From Ypsolopha sequella (lineage: Eukaryota > Arthropoda > Insecta > Lepidoptera > Ypsolophidae): a stretch of 64,000 nt of DNA. Positions 11,264-19,283 of this stretch are shown one piece after another. Each line of letters starts with the position of its first letter. The stretch's first letter is position 1. Both the position numbers and the translations under genes were made by a program. The stretch covers positions 247,804 through 311,803 of the forward strand of contig CAKOHE010000043.1 of NCBI GenBank assembly GCA_934047225.1. The letters run 5' to 3'. The notes beneath the pieces are model-generated. The model searched no databases, was not told where the DNA came from, and worked only from the letters and a program-made list of their open reading frames with translations.

Positions 11264-14130
11264 TGTCTCAAGCCCGAACAGCTAGACAAAAACCCAAGGG
11301 CATCTCGCTCACCTCCTATAACTGTAGAGGTTTACGCTCAAACCTCCCTGAGCTAAAACTCTACCTTCAAAAAAACGAAGTAGATCTACTTCTCCTCCAA
11401 GAGACGTTTCTTAAGTCTAAGAACCTTAAGGGGCTCTCGATCCCAAAATTCTCTCTTCTACGAAATGATAGAAGAGAAGAAGACCCCCTCGGAGGGACAG
11501 CCATTTACTATAGGAAAGCCCTCCACTGCTCTTCCCTTCCCACGCCTCCACTCGAGACCATGGAAGCCACTATATGTAGACTAGCTATGTCAGGCCATCC
11601 AACGCTAATCATAGCATCTATCTACATCCCCCCCACCAAAAGACCTGTTAAAAGAGACTTTGAAGCTCTCCTCTCTATGGGTGATTCGGTCATTATGTTC
11701 GGAGATTTCAACTCTAAACACACTGACTGGACCTGCCTAAAAACCAATACTAATGGTAGAAAACTCCTCGGCATAACAAATGCACTCGAGATCAATGTCT
11801 TATCTCCATACGCCCCGACTCATTATCCTGATAATACGGATCACTCCCCAGACGTTTTAGACTTTGCACTCACGAAGGGCGTGTCCCTGAATCTGAGGGC
11901 AATCGAAACACTAGATGACCTTGGCTCTGACCATCGCCCAGTCTCCCTTAGACTAGGTCCCCCAAATGACGTTCTACCTCCCCCCAAGACCTTTACAAAT
12001 TGGGAAGGATTCAAGAACACATTAGCTTCGGCCATAGATGCCCCCGAATCTCCCCTCAACCTCCCACCTGACTACTTTGATAGCACAGACAAAATTGATG
12101 CTACAATAGACATGCTAACAGACCTAATCAATTCCTCTCTCAAAGAGAACGAAAAGATCTCCTCCAAACCACCCCAACAGCTTCCCCTGGAAATCTCCAA
12201 CCTTCTGAAAGCTAAGAGAGCAGCCCAAAGAAGAGCAGCAATCTATCCCACCCCAGAATACAGAAAGACCGCGAATCAATTGAGTCGCAAACTTAAGTCA
12301 GCTCTCTCTGAGCTCAATGAATCCCGTAGAAGTGAGCTCATGGAAAAGATATCCCCATCACACGTTGCGTTCTATCCAATGGCGAGAGCTCTCAGGATAG
12401 ACGCAATCACTCACATTCCCCCTTTGACCTGCCCCGATGGCTCAATAGCCTTCGAGGACGAGGAAAAAGCAGAATGCTTTGCGGATAGCATTGCCTCACA
12501 GTGCTCTCCCAGCTCCCAACCAATTGACCCCTCCCACATAAAAGAGGTGGAGGACGAGATTCACTATCAGAACTCCCTTCCCCTCACCTCCGACCCCATC
12601 ACAGTGACCGAAGATGAAATCCACTTCTTCATCAGAGGTCTAAAACCCAAGAAAGCGCCAGGCGCGGACGGGATCTCCAATAAAGCCCTCAAGCACCTTC
12701 CTCAGCAAGTACTCACCTTGCTAGCCCTCATATTTAACGCTTGTTTTAATTTCGGCCACTTCCCAAAAGCGTGGAAAGAAGCCATAGTCATAGGTATTCC
12801 CAAACCAGGGAAACCACTCAACCTCCCTGCCAGTCACCGCCCAATTAGCCTCCTCAAATCATTGGGGAAACTATTGGAGAGGGTTATGCTTTCACGCATG
12901 AAAACCCACTTATTCCCAACAGATGGAGACCCGATCATCAACCCCTATCAATTCGGCTTCAGAGCCAGGCACTCATGCCCCCAACAAGTCCACCGTATAG
13001 TAGAATACATCCTAAGTGGATTCTACCCAAGACGGTACCCTACTGTCGCTGTCTTCTTTGACGTTGCGAAAGCATTCGACAAAGTCTGGCATGAAGGACT
13101 CATTTTTAAACTACACAAGACTGGCCTTTCCGACCGTCTTGTCCGCACGGTGGCATCATACCTCAAAGATCGCTCATTCCGCTTCAGACATGAAGGGCTG
13201 CTCTCCTCTCCACGCCCCCTAAGGGCTGGAGTCCCCCAGGGATCAGTTCTCTCCCCTATCCTCTACTCGTTATACACAAACGATATTCCCGTCCCTACAA
13301 ACGGGGTACAGCTATCACTCTTCGCAGATGACACTGCTCTCTATGTCAAAGGACATAACCCCCCGACTATCCTCGCCAAACTCCAAAAGTCTATCGATGA
13401 CCTTGGAGAATGGTTTCAAAGATGGCGCATCGATGTGAACCCTGAAAAGAGTTCCGCGATTCGCTTTGACCACAAACGCCGTCACCATGACAACCCCAAC
13501 GTCCGAATGCTAGGTACCCCAGTCCCTTGGCATAGCACTGCCAAATACCTAGGAGTCACTCTGGACTCGAGACTAACTTTTGCACCCCACGTCAATAGAG
13601 TGACGCGCACAGCCCGCTTCTATCTGTACCGGCTTAACAGCATGTTAGGCAGGCACAGTAAAATGTCTCTCAGGAACAAGCGAACACTATACAAGGTCTG
13701 CATCCGACCTGTGTTAACGTACGCTTCCCCTGTCTTCGCACATGCGAACCCCAAAGTCCTGTATAAAATGCAGATAGTACAGAACTTATTCTGTCGGAGA
13801 GCGGCCAACGCACCATGGTACGTGCGCAACGCAGACCTCCATCGTGATTTGGAGCTACCCACCCTCCAACAATTCATGAAATCCCTCTCAGATACCTTCT
13901 TCAAATCTTCTGAAGAACACCCCAATCCATTGGTACGCGAGACAGTCTCCTATACTGCTCCGTCTATATCCCGATACAAGGTTCGAAGACCAAGAAACGT
14001 TCTCTCCGATCCCCCTGACAAACTCTCAGCCCATCTCAATCTCCTTCTGGAAGCCTTTGATGAACTGAAGGCTCAAACCAAACGATCAGAGCCTAGCTCT
14101 TCCTCCCAACCCCCAGAAATTAACACTTAG
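11263..14130 (+). CDS. LINE ORF2: APE endonuclease and reverse transcriptase
   Basis: 955 codons, uninterrupted. The N-terminal domain (about 1-230) is an APE-like endonuclease that nicks target DNA: TSYNCRGLRSN, LLLQETF (about residue 45), GDFNSKHTDW (about 147) and GSDHRPVSLRL (about 221) are its catalytic blocks. The RT domain starts near residue 461 with PKKAPGADGISNKALK and continues through SHRPISLLKSLGKLLERV, FDVAKAFDKVWH, AGVPQGSVLSPILYSLYTND and the catalytic FADDTALY (about 686). A C-terminal thumb region follows. The ATG overlaps the ORF1 stop as TAATG, so translation is probably by termination-reinitiation, as described for SART1. No disabling change is visible. Confidence 0.95.
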   Translation: MSQARTARQKPKGISLTSYNCRGLRSNLPELKLYLQKNEVDLLLLQETFLKSKNLKGLSIPKFSLLRNDRREEDPLGGTAIYYRKALHCSSLPTPPLETMEATICRLAMSGHPTLIIASIYIPPTKRPVKRDFEALLSMGDSVIMFGDFNSKHTDWTCLKTNTNGRKLLGITNALEINVLSPYAPTHYPDNTDHSPDVLDFALTKGVSLNLRAIETLDDLGSDHRPVSLRLGPPNDVLPPPKTFTNWEGFKNTLASAIDAPESPLNLPPDYFDSTDKIDATIDMLTDLINSSLKENEKISSKPPQQLPLEISNLLKAKRAAQRRAAIYPTPEYRKTANQLSRKLKSALSELNESRRSELMEKISPSHVAFYPMARALRIDAITHIPPLTCPDGSIAFEDEEKAECFADSIASQCSPSSQPIDPSHIKEVEDEIHYQNSLPLTSDPITVTEDEIHFFIRGLKPKKAPGADGISNKALKHLPQQVLTLLALIFNACFNFGHFPKAWKEAIVIGIPKPGKPLNLPASHRPISLLKSLGKLLERVMLSRMKTHLFPTDGDPIINPYQFGFRARHSCPQQVHRIVEYILSGFYPRRYPTVAVFFDVAKAFDKVWHEGLIFKLHKTGLSDRLVRTVASYLKDRSFRFRHEGLLSSPRPLRAGVPQGSVLSPILYSLYTNDIPVPTNGVQLSLFADDTALYVKGHNPPTILAKLQKSIDDLGEWFQRWRIDVNPEKSSAIRFDHKRRHHDNPNVRMLGTPVPWHSTAKYLGVTLDSRLTFAPHVNRVTRTARFYLYRLNSMLGRHSKMSLRNKRTLYKVCIRPVLTYASPVFAHANPKVLYKMQIVQNLFCRRAANAPWYVRNADLHRDLELPTLQQFMKSLSDTFFKSSEEHPNPLVRETVSYTAPSISRYKVRRPRNVLSDPPDKLSAHLNLLLEAFDELKAQTKRSEPSSSSQPPEINT

Positions 14131-14383
14131 TGTTCTTATCCAGCGGATGCCCCTATAGGGCTCCGCTAGCGCCCCCTTTCCCCAGAGGGGGTCGCTTCCG
14201 ATAAAGGTTTTAAGACCCGTATGGGCCAAACCAAATTAGGTGGAGTTTAGTGGGTAGGCACTCAGTGAGTCCCACATAACCAACGTAACCGGTTACGCTG
14301 GTATGCTATGAGCATTCTCCACCTCCCTCCCACCGTGACCTCCGGAGGGTGCCTTGCTTGGGCGCAAAAAAAAAAAAAAAAAA
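14131..14383 (+). other. LINE 3' UTR and poly(A) tail
   Basis: A GC-rich 3' UTR with small hairpins (for example around 14160-14200) ends in 18 consecutive A at 14366-14383. The second copy of the 12 bp target duplication (14384-14395) follows directly. Confidence 0.9.
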
Positions 14384-14395
14384 CCGCGCGTCCTC

Positions 14396-14588
14396 TTAGC
14401 TGCGTCGACCGCCAATGGATCAACACTTCGCTCCGTCCGCGCGCCGCTCTCGCCGTGGAATGTCGTCGTGCGCTCCTCCAAACTCCAGCTTCGTGGAACG
14501 GCTCTTTTCAGAGCCAACTTCCGTTTCTCCATGACGGTTCTTATCAGAGCCACCATCTCTGTTTCTCTCAGACGGTCGTGTGGTAACA
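14396..14588 (-). repeat. 3' LTR of the CHCC gypsy element, proximal part (after the LINE)
   Basis: These 193 bp match 18690-18882 with one visible substitution. On the minus strand the LTR begins TGTTACC at 14588. Just before it is the purine-rich tract GAAGGGGAGCAC (plus strand 14589-14600), which would prime plus-strand synthesis. Confidence 0.95.
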
Positions 14589-14598
14589 GTGCTCCCCT

Positions 14599-17463
14599 TC
14601 AAGTGAAACGTACCGGCTTCTTGATGGCGCGGCCTGCGCGTGTATGTGTTAAGGCTGGTCGCGTTGTCACGTTGCTGGCAGGTAAAACGGTATTGGTTTT
14701 GGTAACCTGGTGATCCTGGCTGGTAATTCGCTGGGAAGGTATGGTAGTATTAGTCGTCGCCGAAGGTAAGGTTTCATCTTCTGTAAGTAGGTACGCCGGC
14801 TTGAGTCTGTCGATTGATATGTTGGCTTGCCGTCCAGGTAATTGTAATGTGAGAACTTTGTCGGTCCGTTTTACAACTCGGTAAGGCCCGGTATAGGGGG
14901 GTTGCAGTGACTTGCGAACTGCGTCGACTCTGACAAAGACGTGACTGCATGTTTGGAGGTCTCGATGTACGAAGATTTTCTTGTTGCTCGTTGTTTTTTC
15001 GCAAGGTTTGACGGACTCGATCGCTTCACGTATTCTTTCGACGTAGGTATATTCCTCCGACGGCGGTATCGATACATTGTTTGAAGTGAAGAAATCGCCG
15101 GGTAGCCGTAGATTGCATCCGTATGTAAGCTCGGCGGCGCTTACGCCGTTTTCGGTGCGTAGTGCCGCGCGGAGTCCCATCATAACAGTAGGTAGCACCT
15201 CGAGCCACGATGTAGTTTTCTCTGCGATTTTCGCCTTTATTGCTGATTTGAGTGTACGGTGCCAGCGTTCAATTTTTCCATTTGACTCCGGGTGAAAAGG
15301 GCTACTTCGCGTCCTCTGAATACCCAATATCTTGAGCAGGTTGGCGAATAAATTACTCTCGAACTGTCTTCCTTGGTCGCTCGTTAGTGTAAGCGGGCAG
15401 CCAAAACGGGTTATCCAATTTTCGTAAATACATCTTGCGACCGTTTCAGCTGTTATTTCACACGTAGGTATTGCTTCGGGCCAACTCGTGCGTCTGTCGA
15501 TAATCGTGACCAAATATCGATATCCGTGAGTCGTTATGGGAAGAGGTCCGACTATGTCGACGTGGATGTGCTCGAATCGGTCGGATGGCGGGTATGACGA
15601 AATTCTGCTTGTTGTGTGTCGATGTCTTGTATTTGGAATAGTAACTTTCTTGAGTGATATGTTACTTTGTTGCAGTAGGTTCGAAATGTTGCTATCTCTT
15701 TCTTGCGCCTCTGCGATGTTCGAGTAATCGATTGTTGGGCAGGATATTGTTTCGATGCGTGAAAGTGCGTCGGCGACTACGTTGCTTTTTCCGCTGACAT
15801 GTCGTAAGTCTGTTGTAAACTCGCTGATGAATAGTAGTTGTCGCGTGCGCCGGGGCGTGTCGTTATCCGATGGTGGCTTCGTTATTGCATATGTGAGGGG
15901 TTTGTGGTCTGTGAATATGATAAGTTCTCTTCCTTCGAACATCTTGCGGAAATGTTTTACAGACATGTATATCGCAAGCAGCTCCCGGTCGAATGTACTG
16001 TATCGGCGTTGAGTGTCTGAGAACTTCTTCGAAAAGTATCCGAGGGGTTTCCATGCCCCGTTGATGTATTGTTGTAGGGCGGCGCCGGCGGCTAAGTCCG
16101 ATGCGTCGCAGAATAGCGCGATTGGTGCGCGATGGTCTGGGTGATCTAGTAAAGTTGCGTTTTTTATGCTTTCTTTACAGATCTCGAATGCACGCGTAGC
16201 TTCGTCGTTCCACTCTATTATTGTTTTGTCTCTTTTTTTTACGTGGTGGAGATAACTGTTTAGCGGTGCTTGTATCGTAGCGGCGTTGGGAATATGGTCT
16301 CGGTAAAAGTTGAGCACGTCGAGAAAACGTCGGAGTTCTTCGATTGTTGTTGGTTTTGGGTAGTCGGTGATTGCTCGGACTTTCTCTTCAGGTGGTTTGA
16401 TTCCGTCTTTGGATATGATGTGACCGAGGAACGTGACTTCTCGCTGCCCCAAGACACATTTAGCGGGATTGATGGTGATGCCGTATTTTTCGAGTCTTCC
16501 TAGGATTGTGTGCAGGTGACGTCGGTGCTCCTCTTCGTCAGCTGAAGCACAGAGTATGTCGTCGATAAATGGGAAAGCGTAGTCTAGCCCTCGCAGCACT
16601 TCATGAATGAATCTTTGGAATGTTTGACCACAATTCTTAAGGCCTGGGCACATGCGCGGGAATTCGAAGAGGCCAAACGGCGTTATGATGGCAGTCTTCT
16701 CTATATCTTCTTCTCTTATCATCAGTTGCTGGTAGGCTCTGTTCAGGTCAATGGTGGAGAATATGGTCATCCCTGAGAGCATGTGAGTGAAGTCCTTGAT
16801 GCGTGGTATTGGGTAGCGGTCGGCCTTGGTGATAGAATTGAGTTTTCTGTAGTCGCCGCAGACTCGAAGATCGCCGTTCTTTTTAGGTACGACGTGCAGA
16901 GGTGATGACCATGGGCTTTTGCTTGGACGGCATAAGCCCTGCTGGATCATGTTTTCAAACTCCTTCTTAACTTGTTGGTATCGATGTGGAGGTATTGGAC
17001 GAGCACGGCAATGTACTGGTTGCCCCGTGGTTTCAATAAAGTGCTCGACGTTGTGTGACGGGCTCAGCTTCATTGAGGTTAGTCGTGTGATGCCAGGGTA
17101 CTCTGCCAGTATTTCGTGAAATGATTTGTCAAAGTCGATGCTGCGGATTGTCGGCATGTTTGTAGCTTGAATTGGTGCGTTGACTGCGAGGCTTGTACGG
17201 CCGTCGATTAGTCTTCGATTTTTCATGTCGACAATCAGCGCGTGATGGTTGAGGAAATCTGCGCCAAGGATTGGTTTTGACACATCGGCGACGATGAATT
17301 TCCATTTGTACGGACGCCGTAAGTTGAAGTCTAGCTCTAATGTTTTCTCTCCGTACGTTGAGATGACTGTGTTGTTTGCGGCGTAGAGTTGGAATGACAG
17401 TGGTTTTGGTTTCTGTCCGGGTTTCCTCGGAATGACGGATATGTTGGCGCCAGTATCGATCAA
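14599..17463 (-). CDS. Gypsy Pol polyprotein: protease, RT, RNase H, integrase (integrase zinc finger deleted)
   Basis: The open frame has 954 codons. The first codon shown is TTG inside the protease, so the true N terminus is upstream through gag-pol frameshifting. Protease active site: IDTGANISVI at the start. RT: SPWSSPLHVVPKKNGDLRVC, IDLNRAYQQL and the catalytic FIDDIL (about residue 296). RNase H: FCDASDLAAGA (about 450), STFDRELLAIY and FTDHKPL. Integrase core: HIHVDIVGPL, TSDQGRQFES and SNGKIERWHR carry D, D and E. Between LKKVTIPNT and RHRHTTSRIS (about residue 610) the usual HHCC zinc-binding segment is missing without loss of frame. This looks like a deletion of roughly 80 codons and would probably disable integration by this copy. 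Confidence 0.93.
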   Translation of the reverse strand: MIDTGANISVIPRKPGQKPKPLSFQLYAANNTVISTYGEKTLELDFNLRRPYKWKFIVADVSKPILGADFLNHHALIVDMKNRRLIDGRTSLAVNAPIQATNMPTIRSIDFDKSFHEILAEYPGITRLTSMKLSPSHNVEHFIETTGQPVHCRARPIPPHRYQQVKKEFENMIQQGLCRPSKSPWSSPLHVVPKKNGDLRVCGDYRKLNSITKADRYPIPRIKDFTHMLSGMTIFSTIDLNRAYQQLMIREEDIEKTAIITPFGLFEFPRMCPGLKNCGQTFQRFIHEVLRGLDYAFPFIDDILCASADEEEHRRHLHTILGRLEKYGITINPAKCVLGQREVTFLGHIISKDGIKPPEEKVRAITDYPKPTTIEELRRFLDVLNFYRDHIPNAATIQAPLNSYLHHVKKRDKTIIEWNDEATRAFEICKESIKNATLLDHPDHRAPIALFCDASDLAAGAALQQYINGAWKPLGYFSKKFSDTQRRYSTFDRELLAIYMSVKHFRKMFEGRELIIFTDHKPLTYAITKPPSDNDTPRRTRQLLFISEFTTDLRHVSGKSNVVADALSRIETISCPTIDYSNIAEAQERDSNISNLLQQSNISLKKVTIPNTRHRHTTSRISSYPPSDRFEHIHVDIVGPLPITTHGYRYLVTIIDRRTSWPEAIPTCEITAETVARCIYENWITRFGCPLTLTSDQGRQFESNLFANLLKILGIQRTRSSPFHPESNGKIERWHRTLKSAIKAKIAEKTTSWLEVLPTVMMGLRAALRTENGVSAAELTYGCNLRLPGDFFTSNNVSIPPSEEYTYVERIREAIESVKPCEKTTSNKKIFVHRDLQTCSHVFVRVDAVRKSLQPPYTGPYRVVKRTDKVLTLQLPGRQANISIDRLKPAYLLTEDETLPSATTNTTIPSQRITSQDHQVTKTNTVLPASNVTTRPALTHTRAGRAIKKPVRFT

Positions 17464-17549
17464 AAAGGATAGGTTAGTCTTCTTGTCTTTGATGAATAAG
17501 CGGTAGGATCTGTCTTGAACACCGGAATCCGCTGCTGCCAGTGTTCTGT

Positions 17550-18410
17550 CTAGTTTTCCGTTTCATTCTTGACGAATGTACACGGGGTCGTGCAGCGTCT
17601 TGCGCTTGCTCCGAAACGTCGATGGTAATAGCAAACTGTTGTTGGTGAGTCAGAGCGGGTGCGGGAACGAGAAGAGTTTCTTGAGGTATTTCTTGAATGC
17701 GATTGATAGCGCTGGCGGCGGTAACCTTGGTTATTCTCATTATAGTATGATCTTTTCTTCAGCTCTGCTATTTCTAGTGATAGCTTCCTTAATTCGTTGA
17801 CCAGGAACTGTGTGTCTGATTGATGTGATGGTCCTGGTGCCGGCGAGACTACGGAGACTTGGTGCGCGTTTTCCATCATCTTGTCTGCGAGGAGAGCTAA
17901 TTCATCGAGTGCAGCCTTGGACTTGAATGTCTCACTAATGGCTAGTACTGATCGGATGTGTTGTGGTAATAGGTTTGCCCACATCATACGTAGGGTTTTG
18001 TCAGGGAACTTGTCTTTGGCTAGGCTCTGCATACGCCTGAGCAGTTGACTCGGCTTTTGTCCACCGAGCTCCATCTCCGACAAAAGTTTCTGCAATTCAG
18101 TGTTGTCTGATTCTTCATACATGGTGATTAGACGTTCTTTGATAGCCTTATAAAAGTCTACTTCAGGCGGGTTGTATAGGAGATCGGTGATCTGGTCGAT
18201 GTCCTGTCTCTCCAATTGCGCCACTACCATCTGGGCGAGTCTTTGTTGTCCTCTTTTTAAATCGCTGGTGGCTGCTTCGAATGTGATGAACCATAAGCGT
18301 GGGCGATCACGCCAGAATGGGGGAATTCTCAAGGAAAGCGAGATGTTCGCTATTTCTGCTGCTTTGGCTTCAACTTCTGGTTCAACAGCGGATTTGTTTT
18401 CGTTCGTCAT
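17550..18410 (-). CDS. Gypsy Gag with CHCC-type motif
   Basis: 286 codons from ATG 18410. The capsid part begins IPPFWRDRPRLWFITFEA, followed by YNPPEVDFYKAIKERL, a GGQKPSQLLRRMQSLA block and LLPQHIRSVLA. This is the signature of the CsRn1-like gypsy gag family. Near the C terminus CYYHRRFGASARRCTTPC replaces ordinary CCHC knuckles. The frame meets TAG at 17550-17552 but then stays open to a T5 run (plus strand A5 at 17462-17466), where a -1 slip would enter the protease frame. The TAG is therefore either a readthrough codon or a disabling mutation. Gag would form particles and package RNA. Confidence 0.9.
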   Translation of the reverse strand: MTNENKSAVEPEVEAKAAEIANISLSLRIPPFWRDRPRLWFITFEAATSDLKRGQQRLAQMVVAQLERQDIDQITDLLYNPPEVDFYKAIKERLITMYEESDNTELQKLLSEMELGGQKPSQLLRRMQSLAKDKFPDKTLRMMWANLLPQHIRSVLAISETFKSKAALDELALLADKMMENAHQVSVVSPAPGPSHQSDTQFLVNELRKLSLEIAELKKRSYYNENNQGYRRQRYQSHSRNTSRNSSRSRTRSDSPTTVCYYHRRFGASARRCTTPCTFVKNETEN

Positions 18411-18449
18411 GTTGACTGAGAACCGGAAAGAGCTTCTGGGTGTTCTTGT

Positions 18450-18462
18450 TTCGGGGTCACCA
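18450..18462 (-). promoter_or_regulatory. Primer-binding site, tRNA-Trp-like
   Basis: Minus-strand TGGTGACCCCGAA lies one base inside the 5' LTR. It resembles the complement of the tRNA-Trp 3' end; use of that tRNA by CsRn1-like elements is from memory. The position is as expected for minus-strand priming. Confidence 0.65.
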
Positions 18463-18463
18463 C

Positions 18464-18882
18464 TTTGGAGGAACTGTGTCCAGGATCAGGAAGTAAACTC
18501 AGTGTTGAGAATGGAATGGAATGAATTTTATTAAAAGTTCTAGCTTATATATTAAATATTATGACAAGGATGACGATAGATGAACAGAGATGAAAGATGT
18601 CGAAGTGCCGAAAACCGATCTGCACCCGAGGTGAGCCGAATGCCGGTTCGAGTTGATATATAAACGAGCTCTCGCGCCCGCGCGTCCTCTTAGCTGCGTC
18701 GACCGCCGATGGATCAACACTTCGCTCCGTCCGCGCGCCGCTCTCGCCGTGGAATGTCGTCGTGCGCTCCTCCAAACTCCAGCTTCGTGGAACGGCTCTT
18801 TTCAGAGCCAACTTCCGTTTCTCCATGACGGTTCTTATCAGAGCCACCATCTCTGTTTCTCTCAGACGGTCGTGTGGTAACA
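18464..18882 (-). repeat. 5' LTR of the CHCC gypsy element (intact)
   Basis: 419 bp, starting TGTTACC on the minus strand (at 18882). A TATATAAA-like word (gatatataaacg, 18654-18665 plus strand) lies within it. The target duplication GATA follows at 18883-18886. Confidence 0.94.
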
Positions 18883-18886
18883 GATA

Positions 18887-19283
18887 GATTACATTTAGTA
18901 ATGTTGAAAGAATAGGCAGCGGTGCAGCGGCTGAGCGCGAACCGAAGGGCGCGCGCGCTTATACCGCCATCTTTCCGAAATTAAGCGAAACTACTACGAA
19001 CCTACCTTTACTATAAAAGAAAGTAATCTCCACTTGAGCCGTGAATCCGATTGAATTCGATTGTTTTGAACCAGTAGCTCTATCTAGCTACAAGTTTGAA
19101 ACTAAAAATCGAATTACGCTCCAAAGTGTGGCGGTTGTCAGTCCCATAGATAATTATACTTATACCGGAATAGATGCGCCACTCTAGTTTCTAAAAGTAT
19201 TGTTTTATGTGCCCCAACACTAGATGACGCTATATTTAGTGCTGCTTAGCGCCGGTAGATGTCGCTTATTAATTTTAATTGAC
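18887..19283. other. Unassigned flanking DNA
   Basis: No gene found. A GC patch (18915-18965) and the words ctagatgacgc/ggtagatgtcgc near 19220-19265, common in insect intergenic DNA, are the only notable features. Confidence 0.5.

Larger units (their letters stand above)
8720..14383 (+). mobile_element. Full-length jockey-clade LINE inserted in the gypsy LTR
   Basis: The element is 5.66 kb: GC-rich 5' region, 15 bp tandem repeat array, ORF1 (9704-11263, one stop), ORF2 (11263-14130), a 3' UTR and an A(18) tail ending at 14383. The 12 bp CCGCGCGTCCTC occurs at 8708-8719 and again at 14384-14395, a perfect target-site duplication. The host LTR resumes exactly where it stopped. APE endonuclease plus FADD-type RT plus a PRE_C2HC/zinc-knuckle ORF1 indicates the jockey clade. 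Untruncated 5' sequence, a clean duplication and a long A tail indicate very recent insertion. Confidence 0.95.
8490..18886 (-). mobile_element. Ty3/gypsy retrotransposon (CHCC-gag, CsRn1-like), split by a LINE
   Basis: Order on the minus strand: 5' LTR (18882-18464), tRNA-Trp-like primer site, gag, protease-RT-RNase H-integrase, purine tract, 3' LTR (14588-14396 plus 8719-8494). GATA flanks both ends (8490-8493 and 18883-18886). The LTRs start TGTTACC and are both 419 bp once the LINE is removed; I see one difference (a/g at 14418 versus the matching base in the right LTR). That marks a recent insertion. The gag ends in the C-x3-H-type CYYHRRFGASARRC motif, which I associate with the CsRn1 clade. 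Pol lacks part of the integrase zinc finger, so self-mobility is doubtful. Confidence 0.92.
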
